A DNA stretch of 64,000 nucleotides, taken from positions 1 through 64,000 of IMG/VR virus record IMGVR_UViG_3300048839_000188. One strand, given 5' to 3'. The position numbers and the translations under genes are program-made. The DNA comes from a virus. The notes under the pieces are model-generated. The model had not been told where the DNA came from and did not search any database. It was given only the letters and a program-made list of their open reading frames with translations. This document shows positions 1-7,623 of this stretch, one piece after another. How positions within the stretch are numbered: position 1 is the first letter of the stretch; each line of letters starts with the position of its first letter.

Positions 1-1256
1 GAATTGCAACTATGGTTTTCATGTTGTTGCTGGCAACATTCGCGGCCGTTAGTGCGCAGATTAGCGTGACGAACACATTCACATCAGGAACAACAATCAG
101 CAGCAGTCAGGTTAATCAGAATTTCAGCGACTTGGCCTCACAAGCACTCAATAGAACAGCCGGAACAATGACAGGAACATTGACATCGAGAAATATTGTT
201 CCCGATGGCAACAATACGCGGGATTTGGGAGGTTCTGGCACAAGATGGGCCAGTATTTACGGGGTTCTTGGAAATTTTTCAGGGGCTGTTATTGGAACTA
301 CTTTTACAGCCACCTCCACACAACCTGTCTTGGCCTTGTATGAAACAGGAGTCACTGCTGACAATGGAAGGTGGGATTTTCTGGCAGACGCTGAACAATT
401 GTCACTTAGGATTATCAATGATGCGTATACATCACAAGGTATTGCTCTACATGTGAACCGCACAGGAACGTCTTTGGAGAACATGACCTTTGGCAGTTCC
501 ACACCCGCTGCCAGCACAGGATATACGTTTACAGGTTCTTTCCCATACGCGGCTGGAGTCTATGTGAATACGACTTTGAGTGCTCCTAGCGCAGTTACTA
601 GTTTAGCTGGTTTCTGGACGGGCGGGACTATCGTAGAATATAGTTCTGGCAACCACTCTTTGTTGGCTGGCGCGAGATTTGATGCTCCCACTATCACAGA
701 AGGTTCTGCGACAGTGACAAATGCGGCTACTATGTATATTACTGCCGCCACAAGTGCAACTGTAAGTGGCGATAATTATGCACTTTTTGTGGACGCAGGG
801 AATACACGACTGGATGGCGATGTAGCCGTGGGAGGGCGAATCAATTCAGCGACTGCACAGCCTGGGTTTTTAGCCTATAACAGTGCCGATGACACTAGTG
901 TGTCTGGAACTGCGACAGTGGAATTCGACACAGAAGTTTATGACACAGCTTCGAATTTCAACACGACAACAGACACATTTACAGCGCCGATAACTGGATA
1001 TTATCTATTGTGCGCGTCATTACAATATTCTGACAATGACGCATCTTCGTGGGTTACAAGAATTGTTACCAGTAATCGTAGTTATACACTGACTGACACA
1101 GTTGCCAGTGCTGGTGGCAGTTCAGGGTGTGTGATCGCAGACATGGACTTCAGTGACACTGCGTTTGTGCAAGTTGTTGTGGGGGACATCACAGCACAGA
1201 TTGAAGGAGGCTCTTCGCCTTACCCGACATTTTTCAGTGGACGATTAATGCCTTAA
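1..1256 (+). CDS. Fibre-like protein with C1q-type C-terminal domain (5' partial)
   Basis: The frame is open to the left edge (in frame from base 3); the first ATG in the window is at base 12, so the true start is probably outside. The first visible residues are hydrophobic and end in AVSAQ, like the end of a Sec signal peptide. The middle is Ser/Thr/Gly-rich beta-type sequence typical of fibres. The last ~130 residues resemble a C1q/TNF-like jelly roll, with TFTAPITGYYLLCASL near residue 325. A trimeric receptor-binding or surface-adhesion role is inferred. A signal peptide on such a protein is unusual and is shared with the genes at 62279 and 63625. Confidence 0.6.
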   Translation, partial: IATMVFMLLLATFAAVSAQISVTNTFTSGTTISSSQVNQNFSDLASQALNRTAGTMTGTLTSRNIVPDGNNTRDLGGSGTRWASIYGVLGNFSGAVIGTTFTATSTQPVLALYETGVTADNGRWDFLADAEQLSLRIINDAYTSQGIALHVNRTGTSLENMTFGSSTPAASTGYTFTGSFPYAAGVYVNTTLSAPSAVTSLAGFWTGGTIVEYSSGNHSLLAGARFDAPTITEGSATVTNAATMYITAATSATVSGDNYALFVDAGNTRLDGDVAVGGRINSATAQPGFLAYNSADDTSVSGTATVEFDTEVYDTASNFNTTTDTFTAPITGYYLLCASLQYSDNDASSWVTRIVTSNRSYTLTDTVASAGGSSGCVIADMDFSDTAFVQVVVGDITAQIEGGSSPYPTFFSGRLMP

Positions 1257-1639
1257 CGACATGCTGACAAGGGAAGACCTTTGTGGAGAATGACATTTCC
1301 AGCAGTAGAATAAACAAGCCAGTCTGTGATGTTATCACCATCCATATCGCCTGTGATGGCTGTGTTCCAAGCATTTGCATCAATAGTGAATGATGTCCAA
1401 CCTTCCACGCACAATCCAGGACCGTTTAGAAGACCTCCAATACCGTGCTTCGACGGATGCCAACGGCCTGCTGTGATTAGTTGAAAAGATGGAATAAAAA
1501 GGACAATCTCACGTCCTGCGATGTCAGGTGCCATTTCAGCGGGAATCAAATAGTAGTCAAAACCATTCGTAACAGATGTAATGTTGAACCACTGTGGGCC
1601 AGAGAATGCGAGTTGAGCAATCAATAATAGTTTTAGCAT
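1253..1639 (-). CDS. Small secreted protein with calcium-loop (FG-GAP/dockerin-like) motif
   Basis: The start is set at ATG 1639 because AGGAGG lies 7-8 nt upstream; the longer frame to 1858 would run through the oppositely oriented gene at 1692. 128 residues begin with a signal-peptide-like segment (MLKLLLIAQLAFSG). GDMDGDNITDW near residue 105 has the D-x-D-G-D-x-x-x-D spacing of calcium-binding FG-GAP/VCBS or dockerin-type loops. It is the only leftward gene in this part of the rightward arm, has its own promoter, and is divergent from the next gene: a 'moron'-like layout. Function unknown; an exported or surface role is inferred. Confidence 0.6.
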   Translation of the reverse strand: MLKLLLIAQLAFSGPQWFNITSVTNGFDYYLIPAEMAPDIAGREIVLFIPSFQLITAGRWHPSKHGIGGLLNGPGLCVEGWTSFTIDANAWNTAITGDMDGDNITDWLVYSTAGNVILHKGLPLSACR

Positions 1640-1658
1640 AGTAATACCTCCTTCAGCA

Positions 1659-1667
1659 ATTATAACA
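1659..1667 (-). promoter_or_regulatory. Extended -10 promoter for the secreted protein gene
   Basis: Reading leftward the sequence is TGTTATAAT, a perfect TGn-extended -10 hexamer, about 20 nt before the start at 1639. No good -35 is seen. The predicted transcript would start close to the Shine-Dalgarno sequence. The same extended -10 style occurs at 2513, 12104, 14537 and 50433. Confidence 0.5.
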
Positions 1668-1691
1668 CACAAGGGGGAAGAAAGGGGCGAG

Positions 1692-2297
1692 ATGAGCGAC
1701 CAAGTATTTGAGCAATTGGAGAGAGAAGGATATTTCAATAAAGCCTCACAAGGAGATGAGAGGGGAGCGAGTTTGTTCGCCAGGGCACTTGCTAACAGGT
1801 TGAATCCCACATTGCAGAAGAATGGATGGGGGCGATTGAGAAAAACAGCAGGCGGCAAGAATGTCGATGGTTACAGTGAAGATGCGATTGTTCTGGGGAA
1901 TGATTCGATGAATTTTCGCAACGTGGTCGATGTAGTTCAGGGTGCAGGTGCATCGGGTGCAAGAATGAACAGAAATCTCACTGCATTTGTCAACCGTCGC
2001 GCAGAAGATGTGTGGGAAGAACCATTACCACTGACTCAGGATGAATTGCGCTATCTGGGAATCATTGAAGGTGGGGGAGAACAACCCAAGAATGAATGTG
2101 TAAAAGAGTGCAAGTTCCAAACCCAGACATGTAAGTGTGAATTTCGAAACTACGATGGCGAATTGGCAACAATTAGAGACGAACTTGCGCAAACTAAGGC
2201 ATTGTTGACAAATATCAGTGACAGACTCTCACAGGGCCTTGCGGGGCGCGGTAATGTGAGGTTCCTGGGCGCTGTTGACTTCATAGTGAAAGGATAA
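1692..2297 (+). CDS. Hypothetical protein with C-terminal coiled coil
   Basis: 201 residues, ATG preceded by GGGGAAGAAAGGGGC. No family recognised with certainty. The N-terminal ~115 residues contain LANRLNPTLQKNGWGRL and KNVDGYSEDAIV, which look like a compact globular domain; a Cys-rich linker follows (CVKECKFQTQTCKC, near 140), then a heptad-like segment (about 155-185). Position between fibre and lysis genes suggests a virion or host-surface protein. Function unknown. Confidence 0.55.
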   Translation: MSDQVFEQLEREGYFNKASQGDERGASLFARALANRLNPTLQKNGWGRLRKTAGGKNVDGYSEDAIVLGNDSMNFRNVVDVVQGAGASGARMNRNLTAFVNRRAEDVWEEPLPLTQDELRYLGIIEGGGEQPKNECVKECKFQTQTCKCEFRNYDGELATIRDELAQTKALLTNISDRLSQGLAGRGNVRFLGAVDFIVKG

Positions 2298-2303
2298 CCA
2301 AGG

Positions 2304-2501
2304 ATGAATAAGAAACAATGGGCTTATACGCTTTTGAATATTGGTGCCCTTGTAACTACAAATATGGCACTATTGGAGAATTGGGACCAACTTCTGGAGC
2401 CAGTCTTCGTAAGTGCTTTTGTGGGCGGTATTGTGACAATTTTTGGTGCTGCACTAGCTAGTCCTGACCCGCAGAAAAAAGCCAATAAGCCGTTGAAATA
2501 G
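2304..2501 (+). CDS. Small membrane protein, holin candidate
   Basis: 65 residues with two hydrophobic stretches (about 8-23 and 33-52) separated by a short polar turn and a charged Lys-rich tail, the layout of small class II-type holins. It starts 6 nt after the previous stop and precedes a coiled-coil membrane protein and an M15 peptidase, so it sits in a lysis cassette. Holin is inferred from size, topology and neighbours; no family motif is diagnostic. Confidence 0.5.
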   Translation: MNKKQWAYTLLNIGALVTTNMALLENWDQLLEPVFVSAFVGGIVTIFGAALASPDPQKKANKPLK

Positions 2502-2521
2502 AACGGTTTATGTGCTATTAT
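2493..2521 (+). promoter_or_regulatory. Sigma70-type promoter before the spanin/endolysin genes
   Basis: TTGAAA (2493-2498), a 17-nt spacer, and TATTAT (2516-2521) with a TGC extension directly before the -10. Start expected near 2528, about 38 nt before the ATG at 2566. It overlaps the end of the upstream gene. Confidence 0.6.
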
Positions 2522-2565
2522 ATATAAAGGTCATTGCTCGTTCTGAGTAGAAAGGTTCCCCCACC

Positions 2566-2805
2566 ATGCACAATAATTGGACAAAAACGCTCCTGGCTAT
2601 TGCCGGGGCTGTTATTATGATTCTAGTTACTTTGGGCCTCAATATGCAGGCTCAGAACATAGAAAGAGTTTTCAACCACGAACAGAGGATTACTACTTTG
2701 GAAGAGTCCGAAAGGAACACAAAGCAGAGGCTCCAGGAGATTCGAGACTCCATATTGAGGATGGAGGCGACACTGAACGCTGTCATGCGCGAGAGGCGAG
2801 AATAG
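2566..2805 (+). CDS. Small membrane-anchored coiled-coil protein, spanin-like
   Basis: 79 residues: short cytoplasmic N-terminus, one transmembrane segment (about 8-26, LLAIAGAVIMILVTLGL), then a charged heptad-rich segment to the end. This is the architecture of inner-membrane spanins (Rz type) and of some holin-associated proteins. Its stop overlaps the GTG of the M15 peptidase (TAGTG), so the two are translationally coupled. No outer-membrane partner gene is evident, so the spanin call is tentative. Confidence 0.5.
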   Translation: MHNNWTKTLLAIAGAVIMILVTLGLNMQAQNIERVFNHEQRITTLEESERNTKQRLQEIRDSILRMEATLNAVMRERRE

Positions 2806-3212
2806 TGGGCTTTGTTAGTCCTCATTTGTCGTGGGATGAATTGGGTTGTAAGGATGGCAGTCCGTATCCGCAGAAATGGGCAGACAGAGCCAAACAGTTA
2901 GCGACTGAGTTTGAGAAGCTGAGACTGTTGATGGGCGCGAAACCATTGACAGTGTTGAGTGCATACAGGACTCCTGAACACAACAAAAAAGTCGGAGGCG
3001 CAAGCAATAGTCAGCATTTGGAAGGTCGCGCATTGGACATTCGATGTCCCAAAGGATGGACTCCCGTTAAGATGGCTCTCTTGGTCAAGCAAATGATTAA
3101 GGATGGTTCGCAGATTAAAGGTCTGGGAATTTATCCTTGGGGTATTCACATCGACATCAGGCCAGCACAGAAACTTGTCGCATGGTCTTCAGCAGCAATA
3201 AAGGAATCATAA
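2805..3212 (+). CDS. Endolysin: M15A-type D-Ala-D-Ala peptidase
   Basis: 135 residues if translation starts at GTG 2805, which overlaps the previous stop (TAGTG) and follows GAGAGG. The longer frame to 2577 lies under the previous gene and is not used. Zinc-peptidase M15 landmarks are visible: SAYRTPEHNKKVGGA, then SQHLEGRALDI (His and Asp ligands) and GIHIDI (third ligand). Length fits single-domain M15A phage lysins that cut peptidoglycan stem-peptide bridges. Lysis role is supported by the two preceding membrane-protein genes. Confidence 0.85.
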   Translation: MGFVSPHLSWDELGCKDGSPYPQKWADRAKQLATEFEKLRLLMGAKPLTVLSAYRTPEHNKKVGGASNSQHLEGRALDIRCPKGWTPVKMALLVKQMIKDGSQIKGLGIYPWGIHIDIRPAQKLVAWSSAAIKES

Positions 3213-3213
3213 T

Positions 3214-4005
3214 ATGGAACGTGAACAAGATGGTGTGCAGGACAACAATGGTGCTCCTATGGGCACGGGGCAGACTAAGATGGGCCGACAACAGAAAGGC
3301 TTCAGAAACAAGGTCAGGGAGAAAACTGCTGATGTCGTGAATAGAAAACAACCAATGGGTGTGCCTCAGAGTATGGCTCCAATGGGCCAACAATCAATGC
3401 CCCAAAACGACTTAGCGTCCATTATTATGGGCGGTCAACAGCAGCAACCACAGCCACAGGATGCGCCCCAAGCTAGGGCATTCGGACAGGGACTAGGTGG
3501 CTACCAGGGCCAAGGTAATATGTTGGGCTTCAACACTGCATTGGATTATGACAATGAGAGTGCTAAGAACAGCATGAAGAATGTCTTTGGCCAGATTGCA
3601 TCACGATATAAAGCTGCGCCATCCTCATTGGCTGCTGTGATGAATGACCCTGATTTCAAACAGTTTTTTCCAAACGCACGCATTGTCGAAGGTGGCGCCG
3701 GGGACAAGATTGATTTTGGTGGGATGACCGACCCGCACTCTGGCGCGTCTGTGGGAGTTGTCGATGTAGGTGGCGCGTTTGACCCCATAAATGATTCAGG
3801 CGCAGGATGGACTTGGCAAGACTTGGCAAATGCCGAACAACAGTTCATGCCATTGAGTCCCGCGCAAGGGATTTATGACATCGCACAAAATCAATTCGGC
3901 ACAGAGGGTGGCCAACAAATGCAGGAGCAACTAGGGCAATTGGATGACAATGCTCTGATGGATTTATTGAGGGCCATCATGAGTGAAGGGCAGCAGTATG
4001 TATAA
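3214..4005 (+). CDS. Gln/Gly-rich hypothetical virion protein
   Basis: 263 residues, beginning 1 nt after the lysin stop. The first ~100 residues are low-complexity, rich in Gln, Met, Gly and Pro; the rest looks folded (for example FPNARIVEGGAGDKIDFGG and VDVGGAFDP). It opens a run of five co-directional, nearly contiguous genes with Gln-rich segments, a pattern seen for internal or ejected virion proteins. No family recognised. Confidence 0.55.
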   Translation: MEREQDGVQDNNGAPMGTGQTKMGRQQKGFRNKVREKTADVVNRKQPMGVPQSMAPMGQQSMPQNDLASIIMGGQQQQPQPQDAPQARAFGQGLGGYQGQGNMLGFNTALDYDNESAKNSMKNVFGQIASRYKAAPSSLAAVMNDPDFKQFFPNARIVEGGAGDKIDFGGMTDPHSGASVGVVDVGGAFDPINDSGAGWTWQDLANAEQQFMPLSPAQGIYDIAQNQFGTEGGQQMQEQLGQLDDNALMDLLRAIMSEGQQYV

Positions 4006-5071
4006 TCAGCAACAATCTAAGCAAGGTAATCAAGTATATGCGACTAATAACTTGGTGATGGCCAATGGTAGGCCGCAGGTCGCACAGCAAGGCGCTGCTC
4101 AACAACAACAACAGAGGCAGAGAAACAATGCGCAGAACAATGCGCAGGGCGATTCTTTGAATCAAACACAGATTGGTGGAGTTCCGCGGAATTACAATGT
4201 CAATCAGTGGCAGCAGCAGGCTCAACAAAGATACGGCAGACAGGCCACACAGGATGAATTGAACCAAGTGGCTCAAAGAGTTGGTTATCAAGGTGGTGAC
4301 ATCAGCCAACAGCAATGGGACCAGTCTTGGAGTGTGGCTGATGAGATGGCCAAAAAAATGGGCTGGCAACCTCCCCAACAGCAGAATTCCCAAAATCAGT
4401 GGGGCCAGAATCATTCAACAATTGACCCAGTCACAGGGAGGATGTTTGGGCCTCAATATCAGAATCCATTCCAACAACAACAGCAGCAATTGATGCAGCA
4501 GATTTTGGGTTCTGGAGGTTCGATGAATCAGCAAGTCCAGGATTCAATGTTCGAACAGCAGAAGGAACAAGCACTTGCGCTCCAGAAGCAATTGGGGATG
4601 GCAGGTTCACAAGGTGTGGCATCGAGGGGATTCGGGCCAAAAGGTGGAGCAGCGGCCGGAATGCAAGGACAATTGAACAATGCTCTGGCTCAACAATTGA
4701 TGGGTGGTAGGAGAGATATTGCCACACAAGCTGCACAAGTCAATAGGGCTGACCAGTTGGCAGCATTGGGCGCTTCACAGGGACTCGACCAGCAAGGTTA
4801 TCAGCAATTCATGGGTGACAGAAACTCACAGTTGCAGGAATGGCTTGCTCAGAGGGGCAATCAGTTGGACACCAGGAGACAAAGTGCGCAGGAAGAACAA
4901 TTCAGGAGAGATTTGGAACTGCGCTACCAACAATTCATGGAAGGCCAGAGACAGTTCAATGAGAATTTTGGCGAGAACCGCAGACAGTTCAATAACCAGT
5001 TGGGTTTCAATTATACGAATATGAACAATACGAATAACCAGAATTTTCTGCGTTATCTGATGGGAGCATAA
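3998..5071 (+). CDS. Gln-rich hypothetical virion protein
   Basis: Start chosen at ATG 3998 with AAGGG 7 nt upstream, overlapping the previous gene by 8 nt; GTG 3983 is an in-frame alternative. 357 residues, very rich in Gln and Asn, with tracts such as FQQQQQQLMQQ and a C-terminal helical region (RYQQFMEGQRQFNENFG). Composition and position suggest an internal or ejection protein. No catalytic motif seen. Confidence 0.55.
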   Translation: MYNQQQSKQGNQVYATNNLVMANGRPQVAQQGAAQQQQQRQRNNAQNNAQGDSLNQTQIGGVPRNYNVNQWQQQAQQRYGRQATQDELNQVAQRVGYQGGDISQQQWDQSWSVADEMAKKMGWQPPQQQNSQNQWGQNHSTIDPVTGRMFGPQYQNPFQQQQQQLMQQILGSGGSMNQQVQDSMFEQQKEQALALQKQLGMAGSQGVASRGFGPKGGAAAGMQGQLNNALAQQLMGGRRDIATQAAQVNRADQLAALGASQGLDQQGYQQFMGDRNSQLQEWLAQRGNQLDTRRQSAQEEQFRRDLELRYQQFMEGQRQFNENFGENRRQFNNQLGFNYTNMNNTNNQNFLRYLMGA

Positions 5072-5072
5072 G

Positions 5073-6773
5073 ATGAGCACACAGCCAACAAATAGCGGAT
5101 GGACGACTGGGGATAAAATTGGACTCGCATCTGGTGTGGGTTCCGCGATTCTAGGGGCAATTGGCTCATCGAAGTCCCAAAAAAGCAACGATAGAACGGC
5201 AGCCGCTCAACAAGTTATTGCGGCATTGAGAAATCGTCAAGCTGCGATGGCCGAGCAACAGGCATTGCAGCAAAGACAAGCTGAACAGTATGCGCAGATG
5301 AACCCACTTGGTGCTGAGCAACAATATATTCAGCGCCAAAAGACATTACAGGCATTGTTGCCGCTGATGGGCGCACAGCAAATCAGGGCAGGTGACTCAT
5401 CGGTAGCGGCCACACAGGGAGATACTGGTGGAATATTGCGCGCACTCGCAGCTAATAAAGGATTAGGTTCGACATTCTCCGATGAGGCCATCCAAAGGGC
5501 GATTCTAGACAGACGAAATGCCACAACAGTTGTCGACCCCACGATTCAGAGGATGCCGCTTGGGGATTATGGATTCCAGAGCAACAATTCCTATCAGAAA
5601 GAGAATGATGATTTACGAAATTTGATTCTGGGTCGCCAACAGGCTTCGAGAGATGCCATTCTGGGTGACGCCAATACTGAATTGGCTCGTGCTCAACAGA
5701 TGGAGCAACAAGCACAGGAAAGCGGTGGTGGTTTCTGGAAGACTCTTGGTAAAATTGGATTGATGGCTGGTGGTGGACTGGCGACTGCTATGAGTGGTGG
5801 CGCATTGAGTCCTGTTATGGCCTCGATTATCGCAGGAGGCGCTGGTGCTGGTGCGGGTGCCATTGATGGTGGATGGAAAGGCGCAGCATTGGGTGGGGGC
5901 ATTGGCGCTGCTGGTGCTGGATTAGCTGGCAGATTCGGGCCGCACTTAGGTGGTGGTGGAGAGAGACAGTTTGCCAATCAAATGACTGAGGCATCATTGC
6001 CAGCAGGAATGTTTGGTTCGAATCCACAACAACTGCAATCTTTGGGACGCGATCAATGGGCACAGAACATTCAAAACGGTGGGCCGCTGATGGGGCTTAA
6101 TGTGGATACTACTTTACCAAGTGCGCTTAGGATTAACAGAACACAACCGGCGGGGCCTCCACGAGGCTTGATGAGTGGTCTAGGTGGTTCAGCAAATGCC
6201 GTGGCTGGCGCTCAAGCTGGAAACATGCTGCCCACTACTCGTGAAGGAATGCAGAGAGCGGCGAATTCTGGCCAAGTTTTGAGTCCTCAACAATTGCAAC
6301 AGGCATTTGGGCCAGCATCAGGGGCATATACGGATTACTATCATCCAGACCCACAACAAGCTATTGGCGGTGCTCTATTGTCCGCACCGATGTTGCTACG
6401 TTTAAGAGGGGCATTAGCCAGTGCGCCAATTAGTGGGGAAGCAGTAGCGCCAGTTGCAGCCCCAGCAGCCACAGCACGCGCTTTACCACCCATGGCTGGA
6501 TATCGTCCTCCTGTTCTACCACGGCAAATGCCAAATCCTAGAATGGCATCGGAGAATGAGTTGGCTCAATTGATGCAAAAGATTGGGCAATTTCCGAATA
6601 CATCAACGGGTCAATCACAGGCACAAACGATAGCTCAACAAATTACACAATTGAGCCAAGGGGTGCCAGGGCGTGTGACGCAGCAAAATCCACAATTGAT
6701 GCAACAAATTTTGGGTGAACTTCGAAAACGTGCCACTAATCCTTCGTGGGGCGTTGGGATGGGAGTGAAGTAA
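5073..6773 (+). CDS. Hypothetical virion protein with long glycine-rich hydrophobic segment
   Basis: 566 residues. Features in order: short Gly-rich hydrophobic start (IGLASGVGSAILGAIGSS), Gln/Ala-rich helical part, then a long Gly/Ala hydrophobic block (about 220-290, with repeated GAGAGA-type motifs) that could insert in a membrane, then a Pro/Gln-rich tail. Such blocks are typical of phage ejection or injection proteins that form a conduit. That function is inferred. Confidence 0.5.
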   Translation: MSTQPTNSGWTTGDKIGLASGVGSAILGAIGSSKSQKSNDRTAAAQQVIAALRNRQAAMAEQQALQQRQAEQYAQMNPLGAEQQYIQRQKTLQALLPLMGAQQIRAGDSSVAATQGDTGGILRALAANKGLGSTFSDEAIQRAILDRRNATTVVDPTIQRMPLGDYGFQSNNSYQKENDDLRNLILGRQQASRDAILGDANTELARAQQMEQQAQESGGGFWKTLGKIGLMAGGGLATAMSGGALSPVMASIIAGGAGAGAGAIDGGWKGAALGGGIGAAGAGLAGRFGPHLGGGGERQFANQMTEASLPAGMFGSNPQQLQSLGRDQWAQNIQNGGPLMGLNVDTTLPSALRINRTQPAGPPRGLMSGLGGSANAVAGAQAGNMLPTTREGMQRAANSGQVLSPQQLQQAFGPASGAYTDYYHPDPQQAIGGALLSAPMLLRLRGALASAPISGEAVAPVAAPAATARALPPMAGYRPPVLPRQMPNPRMASENELAQLMQKIGQFPNTSTGQSQAQTIAQQITQLSQGVPGRVTQQNPQLMQQILGELRKRATNPSWGVGMGVK

Positions 6774-6774
6774 G

Positions 6775-7623
6775 ATGAGTTGGACAGATGTTATCTCAGC
6801 AGCACTGGGGGCAACTCAGCAAGGGATTGCCCAACAACAACAAGTTGACCAAAGAAGAAAGCAATTGGCTATCGATGCGTGGGAGCAACAGAGACGAGAT
6901 GATGCTTTGGAGCAAGAGATGTTGATGCGGACCATTAATCCTGGTGCGCCCATCGATCAGACTGTTGCGGATAAAGCTTTGAAGTATGGTTTGAAATCGA
7001 GAATGACTACGAACAAAGATGGCCAATTGGTGTGGGCTGACACTTTGGAAGACACTCTTCAGAGAAAAAGAATTGACCAAGCTGTGTTCATGACTCAAGA
7101 AGCTGAAAATAAAGCTACGATGAGTGCAGCAGAAATGAAGGCTCGGGATTGGATTACTCAAAATCAAGATACTTTCTTGCAACAGCCATTGGAAAAACGT
7201 GGTTTATTGTGGCGTTCGGCTGGATTACAGGGCAATGTGCCGCAATCCATGGAAGAAATAGTCGAGATTGCGAAAGCTAATGATTTACTACCTTATACCG
7301 CTGCGATGGCCCGAGTGCAAACAGTGGGGCAGAACAAAGCCTTGGACCCATTAGAACAAGCGCGTCTCAAACAATTGGAAATGGACCAATTGATTCCTCG
7401 ATTTGGTGGCAATCCTAAATATGGTGCTATCAGCATTCCTAAAGAAAACAGGGAAGCTTACCAAAAAGCACTACAACAATTATTTGCTAATCAACCACAG
7501 ACATCAGCATCGCAATTAGCGAGTCCAGCTAATAGTTCAGGCCCATCTATTGGCACCATCCGCGAATTACCAGATGGGAGAAGAGTCAAATGGGATGGGC
7601 AAGGTTGGGAGGTTATTCCATAA
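6775..7623 (+). CDS. Hypothetical virion protein with C-terminal GxRVKWDGQGW motif
   Basis: 282 residues, Gln-rich helical N-terminus. The C-terminus (PDGRRVKWDGQGWEVIP) is a short conserved-looking tail resembling tails on internal proteins of podovirus-like phages. It directly abuts the next gene. Function unknown. Confidence 0.5.
   Translation: MSWTDVISAALGATQQGIAQQQQVDQRRKQLAIDAWEQQRRDDALEQEMLMRTINPGAPIDQTVADKALKYGLKSRMTTNKDGQLVWADTLEDTLQRKRIDQAVFMTQEAENKATMSAAEMKARDWITQNQDTFLQQPLEKRGLLWRSAGLQGNVPQSMEEIVEIAKANDLLPYTAAMARVQTVGQNKALDPLEQARLKQLEMDQLIPRFGGNPKYGAISIPKENREAYQKALQQLFANQPQTSASQLASPANSSGPSIGTIRELPDGRRVKWDGQGWEVIP

Noticed and set aside
1640-1858. N-terminal extension of the secreted protein frame
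   Set aside because: Runs antisense through the gene at 1692; ATG 1639 has AGGAGG and a signal peptide.
2577-2804. Long start of the lysin frame (ATG 2577)
   Set aside because: It lies in another frame under the spanin-like gene; GTG 2805 with TAGTG overlap gives a normal-sized M15 domain.
3546-3848. Antisense frames in the Gln-rich virion genes (and similar shadows elsewhere)
   Set aside because: No RBS, composition mirrors the opposite strand, and they conflict with well-supported genes.
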